Positions 25,028-34,169 of a stretch of 64,000 nucleotides of DNA are shown one piece after another. The stretch is from NCBI RefSeq assembly GCF_001424755.1, contig NZ_LMRF01000005.1, positions 346,211 through 410,210 on the forward strand, given 5' to 3'. Every line of letters begins with the position of its first letter. The stretch's first letter is position 1. A program made the position numbers and the translations under genes. The stretch is from Marmoricola sp. Leaf446 (lineage in GTDB: Bacteria; Actinomycetota; Actinomycetes; Propionibacteriales; Nocardioidaceae). A model generated the notes under the pieces. It saw nothing but the letters and a program-made list of their open reading frames with translations. It was not told the origin of the DNA and did no database searches.

Positions 25028-27147
25028 AGCAGGTCCTCCGCGGGGTCGGTCGGTCGCTCGCGCCAGCTGCGGTGGCGCAGCCGGAGCACGACGCGGCGGA
25101 CGATCATCACGGCGAGCAGCGCGCCGCCGGCGGCGATGACGACCCACACGACGCGGCCCACCTCGCTTGTGCGCAGGCTGAACGTGAACGGCTCGCCGAC
25201 GGGCGCGCCGTCGCTGGTGACCGGCTGCATCGTCACCTCGTGGACGCCGTCGGAGCTGCGCACCGGCAACCGCGCGGTCGAGCGCTGGCCGGGACCGAGC
25301 TGGACGGCCTCGCCGGTGTCGATGGCGACCTCACCGTCGGTCTCCACCCGCAGGCCGACGGTGACCGGCTGGTCGAGGTCGTTGACGACCGTGACGGTGA
25401 CGTCGCCCGAGCCGCTGGACAGCGAGACCAGCTCGGTGCCGGTCACCCGGACGCGTCCCAGCTCGCCGCGGGCCGCCGCGGCCAGGGCGTCGGCGCGCTC
25501 GACGTTGAGGCGCGGCAACCGGCGGGCGCTGTAGGAGACCGCCTGGAGCGAGGCGCCCAGCAGGTCGTCGGCCACGTCGTCCTCGCCGGTCAGCAGGTCG
25601 CCGAGGGTGCGGCCGACGCCGGCCAGCTCCACGGCCGAGCGGAGGTTGTCGGTGTCGACCTCCGCGACCTCCTGCGAGCGCGGGTAGGGCAGCTCCCCGT
25701 CGTACGCCGGTCCGCCCGACGGCAGCGCGGCGAATCGCACCCAGTCGGTGTCGAGGCCGTCGAAGAAGTCGGCGTCCCGCCAGGCCGCACCGGGGTCCCA
25801 CCGCGGGGGCAGGGTCACCACCAGCGGCCGCACCTCCTCGCCGGCGACGACCTGCGTGGCCGCCTCGGCCAGGACGCGCTGCCGCAGCGCCAGCGGGTCG
25901 CTGCCGGGGACGGGCGCGGGCCCGCCGGAGGAGGTGCGGGCGTCGGACAGCGTCAGCCGGCGGCCGTCGAGCGTCGAGGCGGGCGGCAGCCCCAGCTCGC
26001 CCTGGTCGCCGAGCAGCAGGCCCTGGTCGTCGGGCAGCGCGTCGACCAGGTCGGGGTCGAAGAACCCGCTGGGCGGGGCGACCACGGCGCGGCCCGTCAG
26101 GTCGCGGGCGGCCGCACGTCGCTCGGCCAGCGCGGCCGCCCGGGCGAGCAGCGGCGGTCGGCGACGGGCCAGGGCGGCGGCGTCCGGGTCGGCGTACGGG
26201 AGGGTGAGGAGGTCGCGGGAGTCCAGCTCCTCGCGCAGCCGCTCGACCAGCGTCCGGGCACGCTCGGACGCCGCGGCGTCGGGGACCCCGGCGGCGTCGC
26301 TCCCGCCGGAGGGTGCGGCGGACCCGGCGGGGGACGGGTCGGCGCCCGGGTCGGGCCGGGCCTCGAGCGACAGCGGCGGGTTGCCGTCGCCGAGGTCGGA
26401 GAGCGCGTCGAGCACCGCCGGGTCGGCCAGCCAGGTGAGGGGCCGGGAGCCGGCGGTCCCGGCGAAGTCGGCGAGCCGGGACAGCCGCCCCTCCTCCGCG
26501 CTGAGGTCGACCCACAGCTGCGGGTCGTCGAGGCTGCCGTCGGCCGCGCGCCGGGCGGCCTGCCGCAGCGGGAGCACGAGCGAGACGGGCACCGACGCGG
26601 TGCGGGCCTGGGGCGGGGTCAGCAGCGGGACGAAGGTGCGGGCCCGCCCGTCGGCGACGGCGTCGCGACCGGCGACGTCGGTGCCCAGGGCGTGCACGCC
26701 GATCCAGTAGGCCCCGGGGTCCCCGGAGATGGGCAGCTCCTCGACCGGCACGGACACCGTGAAGTCGGCCGTCTCCCCGGGCGCGAGCGCGCCGATGGGC
26801 TCGAAGACGTCGAGCCGCTCGCCCACGGCGGTCTGCTCGGGGGTCTGGGAGGCCAGCGCGAGGTCCTCGCGGGTCGTGATCGGGGTGGTGGAGGAGAACG
26901 GCGTGACGTTGACGTCGTCCCAGTCCTCCTCGGAGTCGTTGGTCACGCTGCCCTGGAGGGTGATGCTGCCGCGCCGCGGCAGCACCGCGGGGGTCATGGA
27001 GTCCAGCCGCACCGTGAGCGGGGTCGCCTCGGGCTCCTCGACGGCCGCGGCCGGGTCGGCCGTGCCCGCGAGCGCGACCCCGACCAGCGGGGCCACCAGG
27101 AGTGCCACCGCCGCCAGCACGCGGGTCGTCGAGCTGGCGGTTCGCAC
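25024..27147 (-). CDS. DUF6049-family secreted/membrane protein
   Basis: 707 residues, homologue by position of mycobacterial Rv3909. Signal peptide (1-35, Ala/Leu/Val-rich), Ig-like beta domain (about 40-170), a large Ala/Leu/Asp-rich central region, a second Ig-like domain near 590-650, and one C-terminal membrane helix (about 665-690) with a basic tail. Overlaps murJ by 4 nt. Function unknown; location suggests envelope assembly. Divergent from pcnA across only 51 bp. Confidence 0.85.
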   Translation of the reverse strand: MRTASSTTRVLAAVALLVAPLVGVALAGTADPAAAVEEPEATPLTVRLDSMTPAVLPRRGSITLQGSVTNDSEEDWDDVNVTPFSSTTPITTREDLALASQTPEQTAVGERLDVFEPIGALAPGETADFTVSVPVEELPISGDPGAYWIGVHALGTDVAGRDAVADGRARTFVPLLTPPQARTASVPVSLVLPLRQAARRAADGSLDDPQLWVDLSAEEGRLSRLADFAGTAGSRPLTWLADPAVLDALSDLGDGNPPLSLEARPDPGADPSPAGSAAPSGGSDAAGVPDAAASERARTLVERLREELDSRDLLTLPYADPDAAALARRRPPLLARAAALAERRAAARDLTGRAVVAPPSGFFDPDLVDALPDDQGLLLGDQGELGLPPASTLDGRRLTLSDARTSSGGPAPVPGSDPLALRQRVLAEAATQVVAGEEVRPLVVTLPPRWDPGAAWRDADFFDGLDTDWVRFAALPSGGPAYDGELPYPRSQEVAEVDTDNLRSAVELAGVGRTLGDLLTGEDDVADDLLGASLQAVSYSARRLPRLNVERADALAAAARGELGRVRVTGTELVSLSSGSGDVTVTVVNDLDQPVTVGLRVETDGEVAIDTGEAVQLGPGQRSTARLPVRSSDGVHEVTMQPVTSDGAPVGEPFTFSLRTSEVGRVVWVVIAAGGALLAVMIVRRVVLRLRHRSWRERPTDPAEDLL

Positions 27148-27198
27148 CCGGGGGATGCTACCGATCGGCCCGGCCCGCGCCCCCTAGACTCGTCCCTC

Positions 27199-28635
27199 GT
27201 GTCCGAGGAGCCCCTGCTGATCAGCGACGTCCAGGCGCGCACGGTGCGCGAGCTGCGGCGACTGGCGCCGGTGACCGACGAGCTCGGCCGCCGCTTCGCC
27301 GACGCGGGCCACGAGATCGCCCTGGTCGGTGGGCCGGTGCGCGACGCCATGCTGGGGCGGCTGCAGCAGGACCTCGACTTCACCACCTCGGCCACCCCGG
27401 CCCAGACCGAGCGGCTGGTCAAGGGGTGGGCCGACGCCGTCTGGGACATCGGCCGGGCCTTCGGGACGATCGGCTGCCGCAAGGGCGAGTGGCAGGTCGA
27501 GATCACGACGTACCGCTCCGAGGCGTACGACGCGCAGAGCCGCAAGCCGGCCGTGCAGTACGGCGACTCGCTGGTCGCCGACCTCGAGCGGCGCGACTTC
27601 ACCGTCAACGCGATGGCCCTGTCGCTGCCGGGCGAGCAGCTCGAGGACCCCTTCGGCGGGGTGGTCGACCTGGCCGAGAAGCGGCTGCGCACCCCGGGCA
27701 CGCCCGAGTCGTCGTTCTCCGACGACCCGCTGCGGATGATGCGCGCCGCGCGGTTCTCGGCCCAGCTCGGCTTCTCCGTCGACGCGGCCGTGGTCGCCGC
27801 GATGACCGACATGGCCGAGCGGATCACCATCGTCTCGGCCGAGCGGGTCCGCGACGAGCTGGTCAAGCTGCTGCTCTCCCCCGACCCGGTGCGCGGGCTG
27901 CGGCTGCTCGTCGAGACGGGGCTGGCCGACCACGTGCTGCCCGAGCTGCCGGCCCTGGCGCTCGAGCGCGACGAGCACCACCGGCACAAGGACGTCTACG
28001 AGCACACCCTGACCGTGCTCGAGCAGGCGATCGACCTCGAGGAGCGCCTCGGTGACGGCCCCGACCTGGTCTCGCGGCTCGCCGCGCTGATGCACGACGT
28101 CGGCAAGCCACGCACCCGACGCTTCCTCGACGACGGCACGGTCACGTTCCACCACCACGACGTCGTCGGCGCCAAGCTGACCCGCAAGCGGCTGCAGGCG
28201 CTGCGCTTCTCCCGTGACCAGGTCGACGCCGTGGCGCAGCTGGTGGAGCAGCACCTCCGCTTCCACGGCTACGGCTCCGGCGAGTGGACCGACTCCGCCG
28301 TACGCCGCTACGTCCGCGATGCCGGCGACCAGCTGGAGCGGCTGCACGTGCTGACCCGCGCCGACTGCACCACCCGCAACCGGCGCAAGGCCGAGCGGCT
28401 GCGGCGCACCTACGACGACCTGGAGCAGCGGATCGCCCGCCTGGCCGAGGAGGAGGGCAAGGCCGCGGTCCGGCCCGACCTCGACGGCAACCAGATCATG
28501 GAGGTGCTGGGCATCGGACCCGGTCGCGAGGTCGGCGAGGCCTACCGCCACCTGCTGGAGCTGCGGCTCGACCACGGCCCGATGACCGAGGCCGAGGCCG
28601 TGGCCGCCCTCCGGGCCTGGGCCGCCGCGCGCTAG
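27199..28635 (+). CDS. pcnA: CCA tRNA nucleotidyltransferase / poly(A) polymerase family
   Basis: 478 residues. Nucleotidyltransferase head: LVGGPVRDAMLGR (GGPVRD 44-49) followed by DLDF with metal-binding Asp58 and Asp60; RRDFTVNAMAL and the RRMMRAARF-like block DDPLRMMRAARFSAQLGF. An HD domain follows, with His299-Asp300 in HDVGKP. Adds or repairs CCA at tRNA 3' ends. GTG 27199 gives the expected N-terminus. The intervening mutT4-type NUDIX gene of mycobacteria is absent here. Confidence 0.93.
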   Translation: MSEEPLLISDVQARTVRELRRLAPVTDELGRRFADAGHEIALVGGPVRDAMLGRLQQDLDFTTSATPAQTERLVKGWADAVWDIGRAFGTIGCRKGEWQVEITTYRSEAYDAQSRKPAVQYGDSLVADLERRDFTVNAMALSLPGEQLEDPFGGVVDLAEKRLRTPGTPESSFSDDPLRMMRAARFSAQLGFSVDAAVVAAMTDMAERITIVSAERVRDELVKLLLSPDPVRGLRLLVETGLADHVLPELPALALERDEHHRHKDVYEHTLTVLEQAIDLEERLGDGPDLVSRLAALMHDVGKPRTRRFLDDGTVTFHHHDVVGAKLTRKRLQALRFSRDQVDAVAQLVEQHLRFHGYGSGEWTDSAVRRYVRDAGDQLERLHVLTRADCTTRNRRKAERLRRTYDDLEQRIARLAEEEGKAAVRPDLDGNQIMEVLGIGPGREVGEAYRHLLELRLDHGPMTEAEAVAALRAWAAAR

Positions 28636-28642
28636 TCCCCGG

Positions 28643-29353
28643 CTAGTCCGCGTCCGGGCCGGCGGCCAGGCCGGGCGTGTCGCCGGTGCGCACCAGCTCC
28701 TCGCAGATGTCGCGCAGCTTGCGGTTGTGGGTGCTGGAGAGCCGCTGCAGCAGCGCGAAGGAGCTCTCCAGGTCCAGCCCGAACCGCTCGACCAGCATCC
28801 CCTGCGCCACCCCGATGACGTGGCGCGAGCCGATCGCGGACTCCAGGCCGGCCCGTCGGTGCGCCGAGTGCAGGGCGTACGACGCGTGCACGGCGTACAA
28901 CCGTGCCAGCTCGACCACCGACGGGTCGCCGAAGCCCTCCGGCGCTGCGGCGTAGAGGTTGAGCGAGGCGACCCGCTCGCCCCGGGCCTGCAGGCCGATG
29001 CTCAGCACCGAGCGGAGCCCGAGGTCGTCGGCGGCCGGCCCCCAGCGGGGCCAGCGCGGGTCGTCGGCGACCCGGTCGCTGTGGCGGTGGTCGGCCGCGT
29101 CGTACGCCTCGACACAGGGGCCCTCCTCCAGGGCGTACTGCAGCTCGTCGGCCCGCAGCGCCAGCGGCGAGGTGGCGCCGACGGTGTGCCAGCCGACGTG
29201 GCGCCGACGCACGGTGAGGCTGGCGTGGTCGGCGGGCGGCAGCAGCGCGACCGCGCGGTCGAGGACGTCCGCGACGGTGGCGTCCTCGGTGGGGTGCTCC
29301 TGCAGCTCGGCGGCGATCGCGGTCAGGAGGGTGGCGTCGCGAGAAGGACCCAT
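28643..29353 (-). CDS. GAF-ANTAR antitermination regulator
   Basis: 236 residues. GAF domain about 15-155; ANTAR RNA-binding domain about 165-225, with the helix IGVAQGMLVERFGLDLESSFALLQRLSSTHNRKLRDICEELV (in parts) carrying the conserved Ala and aromatic positions. ANTAR proteins bind tandem hairpins in mRNA to prevent termination. No membrane segment; ligand unknown. Stop lies 7 nt from the convergent pcnA stop. Confidence 0.9.
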   Translation of the reverse strand: MGPSRDATLLTAIAAELQEHPTEDATVADVLDRAVALLPPADHASLTVRRRHVGWHTVGATSPLALRADELQYALEEGPCVEAYDAADHRHSDRVADDPRWPRWGPAADDLGLRSVLSIGLQARGERVASLNLYAAAPEGFGDPSVVELARLYAVHASYALHSAHRRAGLESAIGSRHVIGVAQGMLVERFGLDLESSFALLQRLSSTHNRKLRDICEELVRTGDTPGLAAGPDAD

Positions 29354-29523
29354 GCGAGACCTGTCTAGTCACGAGGGGCGGCGCGGCCGGGGCTGGACCG
29401 CGGCAAGGAACCTAGCAAGGCCACCGGTCGTCGTGCACGTGCGCTGCCTCACCATCGGGTAACCCGGAGTGACATCTGCCGTTACAGTCCGAGACCCGCC
29501 CAGCCGACCCCAGGAGCCATCCC

Positions 29524-29991
29524 GTGCCGCTGACCGACGTCGCCCCCCTCGAGGCCTCGACCGAGATCGACGCCCCGCCCGCGCAGGTCTGGGCGCTGGT
29601 CTCCGACTTGCGCCACATGCCGCGCTGGAGCCCGCAGTGCGCCAAGACCTTCCTGCGCGGCGGCGAGATGAAGGTGGGCGCCAAGATGATCAACCTCAAC
29701 CGGCGCGGCCTGCTGGTGTGGCCGACCCAGGGCCAGGTCGTCGACCTCGTCCCGGAGAAGCGGGTGGCGTTCCGGATCAAGGAGAACTGGACCGTCTGGT
29801 CCTTCGACCTCGAGCCCACCGCGGCTGGTGGCACCCGCCTGACCCAGCGACGTGAGGCCCCCCAGGGCATCTCCGACCTCTCGGTGAGGCTGACCGACCG
29901 GGTGCTCGGCGGCGTCGACGACTTCACCGTCGAGCTGCAGCGCGGGATGGCGCAGACGCTGTCCAGGATCAAGGCCGACGCGGAGCGCTGA
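29524..29991 (+). CDS. SRPBCC-family protein
   Basis: 155 residues, START/SRPBCC fold: EASTEIDAPPAQVWALVSDLRHMPRWSPQC is the typical first strand-helix unit, and the C-terminal helix is near 125-153. GTG start with AGGAG 7 nt upstream. The 3' end overlaps the convergent GntR gene by 23 nt. Ligand unknown. Confidence 0.85.
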   Translation: MPLTDVAPLEASTEIDAPPAQVWALVSDLRHMPRWSPQCAKTFLRGGEMKVGAKMINLNRRGLLVWPTQGQVVDLVPEKRVAFRIKENWTVWSFDLEPTAAGGTRLTQRREAPQGISDLSVRLTDRVLGGVDDFTVELQRGMAQTLSRIKADAER

Positions 29992-30367
29992 GACCCAGCG
30001 CCGCTCGGACCGCGTGGAGCACGTCTTCGTCGCCGGCCCCGCCGGCGCGGGCCTGGGCCACGAACCCGGCCGCGAGGCCGTCCAGACGCCGCAGCAGCTC
30101 GGTCGCGGGCAGCGGGCGGGCGCCGTCGCTGACGCGCGTCCCCCCGCCGCGCCGCGAGGTCAGCAGCCCCTCGGCCTCCAGCTCGCGGTAGGCCCGCGCC
30201 ACCGTGCCCACGGCCAGCCCCAGGTCGCCGGCGAGCTGGCGCAGCGGCGGCAACCGGTCGCCGGCGCGCAGCACCCCGCCCCCGATGAGGTCGCGCACCT
30301 GCCGGCGCAGCTGCTCGTAGGGCGGTGTCGGGTCGTCGGGGTCCACCTGGAGGCTCGCACCGTTCAT
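29969..30367 (-). CDS. GntR-family repressor, YtrA type
   Basis: 132 residues: an N-terminal winged helix (about 10-80; YEQLRRQVRDLIGGGVLRAGDRLPPLRQLAGDLGLAVGTVARAYRELEAEGLL in parts) and a ~50-residue C-terminal helical dimerisation tail, the small YtrA-type architecture. Third gene of a leftward operon behind two membrane proteins; its ATG overlaps the preceding stop. Likely autoregulates through the palindrome at 32130-32153. Confidence 0.9.
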   Translation of the reverse strand: MNGASLQVDPDDPTPPYEQLRRQVRDLIGGGVLRAGDRLPPLRQLAGDLGLAVGTVARAYRELEAEGLLTSRRGGGTRVSDGARPLPATELLRRLDGLAAGFVAQARAGGAGDEDVLHAVRAALGLSAPRRP

Positions 30368-31200
30368 CGGCGAGGGGTCCCGGGGCTGAGCACCACGAAC
30401 CCGCACACGATCACCAGGCCCATGACGACGGGGACACTGAGCCCGAGCACGGCGGCCACCGGGTCCGCCCAGCCCGGTGCGCAGCTGACCTCGAGGCCCT
30501 TCCCGAGGGTGCGGAGGGCGACGGCGGTGGGGCTCGCGACCCCGACGTAGGACAGGCCCAGGGTGACACCGGTCGCCGCGACCACGACGCGCAGCGAGCG
30601 CCGGCGCAGGGTGTCGTCGCCACCGGCGTCGGCTCGACCGCGCGGTCGCACCACGACCTGGCGTGCCGCCAGGGCGGCGACGGCCAGCACGGCGACCAGC
30701 GCGAGGGCCAGCGGCACCGCGTAGTAAGCGCCGGGGTAGGGGCTCACGCTCGAGACGTAGGCACCCTGCTCGCACCGCAGCGACCGGGTGGACCCGTCCG
30801 TCGGGTCGGGTCCGGCCGTCACCGTGGTCAGCACCAGCAGTCCCGCGGTCAGCACCGCGACGACGGCGACGGGCAACCAGGTCCGGGGCAGGTGGTCGCG
30901 CACCCGCCGCACGGCGAGCGACGCCGAGCGGACCCCCGGCTCCCGTCGGGGACGCACGAGCGTCTCCCCCGCGATGACCGCGAGCAGGACGCAGGTGCCG
31001 AGGACGGTGGGAGCCAGCATCGACCCGGCGCCGAGGCTGCCGCCCTGCCCCACCGCTGCCGCCGCGAGCAGGCCGACGGCGACCCCGGCCACCCGGGTCG
31101 CCCCGACCAGACGGGCCTCCCGGATCGCGGCCGGTGCGTCGACGACCGGCCGCGGCCGGGCGCTGCTCGCGATCCGGCCGAGGAGGCCGGGGCGGTTCAC
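30364..31200 (-). CDS. Multi-pass membrane protein, paralogue 2
   Basis: 278 residues with about six hydrophobic segments and an extracytoplasmic Cys-containing loop (RSLRCEQGAY). Clearly paralogous to the upstream gene: both have GETLVRPRR, a RRVRD block, VLAVAALAARQVV.RPRGR and RRRSL.VVVAATG. GTG 31200 overlaps the upstream stop by 4 nt. Not an ABC transporter component by sequence, although YtrA-type repressors usually control ABC systems. Function unknown. Confidence 0.75.
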   Translation of the reverse strand: MNRPGLLGRIASSARPRPVVDAPAAIREARLVGATRVAGVAVGLLAAAAVGQGGSLGAGSMLAPTVLGTCVLLAVIAGETLVRPRREPGVRSASLAVRRVRDHLPRTWLPVAVVAVLTAGLLVLTTVTAGPDPTDGSTRSLRCEQGAYVSSVSPYPGAYYAVPLALALVAVLAVAALAARQVVVRPRGRADAGGDDTLRRRSLRVVVAATGVTLGLSYVGVASPTAVALRTLGKGLEVSCAPGWADPVAAVLGLSVPVVMGLVIVCGFVVLSPGTPRR

Positions 31201-32111
31201 GGTGCGTCCACCGGGGCCGGGGGGCCGGGCGGGTACGCCGCGACCGGCAGCCGGGCGCGGTCGCCGACGAGCGAGACCACGCACGCCAGGAGCAGCACCA
31301 GCGAGGGCAGCACCGACCAGCCGATCACGAGGCCGACCGGCTGCATCCAGGCCGGGGCGCAGCCGGGGGTGGCACCACCCAGCCCGTGCAGCGCGATGCC
31401 GGCGCTGAGCGCGATGCCGCCGTACGACGCGGCCACCGCGATGCCCGTGGCGGCCACCACCACGCCCAGCGACCGTCGCCGCAGCGCGTCGTCGTCCTCG
31501 GCGGGTCCTCGTCCGCGCGGCCGGTGCACCACCTGGCGTGCGGCGAGCGCGGCCACGGCGAGGACCGCGAGCAGGGCGAGGGCGAGCGGACCGCTGTAGA
31601 ACGACCCCGGGTAGGGCGTGCGGGAGCTCGAGACGCCGGGTCCGGTGCAGGTCAGCGCCCGCACGGTGTCGGTGTAGGGGTCGGTGCTCGCGGTGAGCGT
31701 GGTCAGGGCGAGCAGCGCGACCAGGAGCAGGGTCTGCACCGCCACCGCCGGGCCCAGGTGGCGCGGCGCGTAGTCGCGGACCCGGCGCGGGCGCAGCGAG
31801 GCCGCCCGGGGACCGGCCGGGCGACGGGGCCGCACCAGCGTCTCGCCGGCGGCGACGCCCACGAGCAGGCCGAGCCCGGCTGCGGCGGGGGCGAGCATGG
31901 CCCCGGAGAAGTAGGCGCCCGACTGCACCACCCGGCTCGCCACCACCAGGCCCGCCAGCAGGCCTCCCCAGCGGGTCAGCGCGACCAGGCGGGACTCGCG
32001 GGTGCCCGGCACCCGGCGGCCCCGGGTGACCACGACGACGGCGGCCACGGCGACGACGAGGAGCGTCGGGAGCAGGAGCAGGACCAGCAGCTCGAGGAGT
32101 CCGATGCCCAC
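31197..32111 (-). CDS. Multi-pass membrane protein, paralogue 1
   Basis: 304 residues, about seven hydrophobic segments, first gene of the GntR-regulated operon. Shares motifs and topology with the downstream paralogue; the extra N-terminal helix (LLELLVLLLLPTLLVVAVAAVVVV, in part) is the main difference. GTG 32111 has a strong GGAGG at 6 nt. The two probably form a heteromeric membrane complex; this is inference from tandem duplication. Confidence 0.78.
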   Translation of the reverse strand: MGIGLLELLVLLLLPTLLVVAVAAVVVVTRGRRVPGTRESRLVALTRWGGLLAGLVVASRVVQSGAYFSGAMLAPAAAGLGLLVGVAAGETLVRPRRPAGPRAASLRPRRVRDYAPRHLGPAVAVQTLLLVALLALTTLTASTDPYTDTVRALTCTGPGVSSSRTPYPGSFYSGPLALALLAVLAVAALAARQVVHRPRGRGPAEDDDALRRRSLGVVVAATGIAVAASYGGIALSAGIALHGLGGATPGCAPAWMQPVGLVIGWSVLPSLVLLLACVVSLVGDRARLPVAAYPPGPPAPVDAP

Positions 32112-32129
32112 GGTGTACCTCCGACGGGT

Positions 32130-32153
32130 CTTGTGCCAGGTGTGTGGCACAAG
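32130..32153. promoter_or_regulatory. Palindromic operator for GntR-type repressor
   Basis: Perfect 9-bp inverted repeat CTTGTGCCA / TGGCACAAG with a 6-bp spacer, 18 bp upstream of the first membrane-protein start. A second, shorter pair TTTGTG / CACAAA lies at 32171-32176 and 32189-32194, flanking the -35. Position and symmetry fit an operator for the YtrA-type regulator encoded at the end of the operon. Confidence 0.7.
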
Positions 32154-32174
32154 AGTGGGGCTGATGGGGCTTTG

Positions 32175-32180
32175 TGTCAA
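32175..32180 (-). promoter_or_regulatory. -35 element TTGACA of the GntR operon
   Basis: Minus-strand TTGACA, a perfect sigma-70-type -35. A weak -10 (CACTCT or ACTCTT) would follow at 17-18 bp, directly abutting the palindrome 32130-32153, so repressor binding would block the promoter. Confidence 0.5.
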
Positions 32181-32198
32181 GAGGTCAGCACAAACGAC

Positions 32199-32232
32199 GA
32201 CACCCCCACCCGGCCGGGCCGGTGGGGGTGTC
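32199..32232 (-). terminator. GC-rich hairpin terminator after ino1
   Basis: Perfect 12-bp inverted repeat GACACCCCCACC / GGTGGGGGTGTC with a 10-bp loop, 23 bp downstream of the ino1 stop in its direction of transcription. Only a short T-run follows (GTCGTTT), so termination may be partly factor-dependent, as is common in GC-rich actinobacteria. Confidence 0.8.
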
Positions 32233-32255
32233 GTGCGGTCGTGCGGTGCGTCGGG

Positions 32256-33347
32256 CTAGCGCTCGACCTCGCCGGCGATGAACGCCTCGACGGACTTGCG
32301 GCCCTCCTCGTCGGGACGCTGCACCGGGGGGCTCTTCATCAGGTAGGACGACGCGGAGAGCAGCGGGCCGCCGATGCCGCGGTCCTTGGCGATCTTGGCG
32401 GCGCGGATCGCGTCGATGATGATGCCCGCGGAGTTGGGGGAGTCCCAGACCTCGAGCTTGTACTCCAGGTTGAGCGGCACGTCGCCGAAGGCGCGACCCT
32501 CGAGGCGGACGTAGGCCCACTTGCGGTCGTCGAGCCAGGCGACGTAGTCGGACGGGCCGATGTGGACGTTGCGGCTGTCGATCTTGTCGGCCAGCTCGCC
32601 GGTCAGGTTGGAGGTCACGGCCTGGGTCTTGGAGACCTTCTTGGACTCCAGGCGCTCGCGCTCGAGCATGTTCTTGAAGTCCATGTTGCCGCCGACGTTG
32701 AGCTGGTAGGTGCGGTCCAGCGCCACGCCGCGGTCCTCGAACAGCTTGGCCATCACGCGGTGGGTGATGGTCGCGCCGACCTGGCTCTTGATGTCGTCGC
32801 CGATGATCGGGACGCCGGCGTCCTCGAACTTCTTGGCCCACTCGGGGTCGGAGGCGATGAAGACGGGGAGCGCGTTGACGAAGGCCACGCCCGCGTCGAT
32901 GGCGCACTGGGCGTAGAACTTGTCGGCCTCCTCCGAGCCCACGGGCAGGTAGGAGACGAGCACGTCCGCGCCGGACTCGCGCAGGGCGGCCACGACGTCG
33001 ACGGCGTCGGCGCCGGACTCCTCGATGGTCTGGCGGTAGTACTTGCCGAGGCCGTCCAGCGTCGGGCCGCGCTGGACCTCGATGCCGAGGGTCGGCACGT
33101 CGGCGATCTTGATGGTGTTGTTCTCGGAGGCGTTGATGGCCTCGGAGAGGTCCTTGCCCACCTTCTTGTCGTCGACGTCGAAGGCGGCGACGAACTCGAC
33201 GTCGGCGACGTGGTACTCGCCGAACGTCACGTGCATCAGGCCGGGGACGACGCCCGACGGGTCGGCGTCCTTGTAGTACTCCACGCCCTGGACGAGGGAG
33301 CTGGCGCAGTTGCCGACTCCTGCGATGGCGACACGGACCGATCCCAT
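32256..33347 (-). CDS. ino1: myo-Inositol-1-phosphate synthase
   Basis: 363 residues. NAD-dependent conversion of glucose 6-phosphate to inositol 1-phosphate, first step to phosphatidylinositol and mycothiol in actinobacteria. NAD motif [15 protein letters not shown] (about 7-21); [31 protein letters not shown] and [23 protein letters not shown] are family signatures. ATG with AAGGAG at 6 nt. Follows the PadR gene by 29 nt, as Rv0047c-Rv0046c do in mycobacteria. Confidence 0.96.
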   Translation of the reverse strand: MGSVRVAIAGVGNCASSLVQGVEYYKDADPSGVVPGLMHVTFGEYHVADVEFVAAFDVDDKKVGKDLSEAINASENNTIKIADVPTLGIEVQRGPTLDGLGKYYRQTIEESGADAVDVVAALRESGADVLVSYLPVGSEEADKFYAQCAIDAGVAFVNALPVFIASDPEWAKKFEDAGVPIIGDDIKSQVGATITHRVMAKLFEDRGVALDRTYQLNVGGNMDFKNMLERERLESKKVSKTQAVTSNLTGELADKIDSRNVHIGPSDYVAWLDDRKWAYVRLEGRAFGDVPLNLEYKLEVWDSPNSAGIIIDAIRAAKIAKDRGIGGPLLSASSYLMKSPPVQRPDEEGRKSVEAFIAGEVER

Positions 33348-33376
33348 GGGTTTCTCCTTCTTCTGCGAACGTCGAC

Positions 33377-33961
33377 TCAGGCGTCGAGGTCTGGTGTGCG
33401 GTGCTCTGGTTGGGGACTGCGCGGGGACTGCTGCTGGTGCTCGGCGGTGATGAGGTCGGTGAGCCAGCGCAGCTCGCGCTCGACCGACTCGATGGAGTGC
33501 CGCTGCAGCTCGCTGACGTAGCGGTCGACCGGGCCGGTGGGCTGACGGTCGGAGCGGACGCGGTCCAGCCGCTCCTGCAACCGGCTGCGGCGACCCTCGA
33601 GGACCCGCAGCCGCACCTCGGTGTCGGTGCGGGAGAAGAACGCGAACCGCGTCGCGAAGTCCTCGTCCTCCCAGGCCGACGGGCCGACGTCGGTGATCAT
33701 CCCGGCGAAGCGCGCCTCGCCGGCGGGGGTGATGCGGTAGACGATCCGCTGCCGGCGGGACACGCCGGCCGGGGTGGTGTCCTCGATCACGAGCCCGGCG
33801 CGCAGCATCCGCTTCAGCGCGGGGTACAGGGAGCCGTAGGACAGCACCCGGGTCCAGCCGAAGAGCAGGTTGAGCCGCTTGCGCAGCTCGTAGCCGTGCA
33901 GCGGCGACTCGTGCAGCAGCCCGAGGACGGCGAGCTCCAGTGCGGCGGCCTTGCTGCTCAT
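33377..33961 (-). CDS. PadR-family transcriptional regulator
   Basis: 194 residues. PadR winged helix about 1-80: [24 protein letters not shown] and [18 protein letters not shown]; the C-terminal half is a long Arg/Glu-rich coiled helix for dimerisation ([21 protein letters not shown]). ATG preceded by GAGGAGG. Co-transcribed with ino1 and likely its regulator, as with Rv0047c. Confidence 0.9.
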   Translation of the reverse strand: MSSKAAALELAVLGLLHESPLHGYELRKRLNLLFGWTRVLSYGSLYPALKRMLRAGLVIEDTTPAGVSRRQRIVYRITPAGEARFAGMITDVGPSAWEDEDFATRFAFFSRTDTEVRLRVLEGRRSRLQERLDRVRSDRQPTGPVDRYVSELQRHSIESVERELRWLTDLITAEHQQQSPRSPQPEHRTPDLDA

Positions 33962-34006
33962 CGTCCACCTCCTCGGGCGTGCGGGCACCGGACGTCCCGG
34001 CGTTAC

Positions 34007-34031
34007 ATCGCACCAACCTATCGCACCGATA
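34007..34031. promoter_or_regulatory. Direct repeat ATCGCACC upstream of padR-ino1
   Basis: ATCGCACC occurs at 34007-34014 and 34020-34027, 13 bp apart; the second is part of the near-palindrome TATCGCACCGATA (34019-34031). It lies in the locally AT-richer gap between padR and the divergent PBP gene and could be the PadR operator. Inference only. Confidence 0.4.
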
Positions 34032-34169
34032 TATCCAGTGCGTGACTGCACCGCCGTGTCCCGGCCCGGCGCGTCGGGTTCGGCGGCCACGGCACAGCGC
34101 GACCCCGTACTCTTCGTGACCGGAACCGGCCTCCCCCAGGCACGCCCACCCCAGGAGGTAGAGCACGCA

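Noticed and set aside
21095..25534. Long plus-strand open frame opposite the pseudokinase and murJ.
   Set aside because: Antisense shadow: His/Gln/Gly-rich composition, no motif, and the minus strand carries clear MurJ and pseudokinase signatures.
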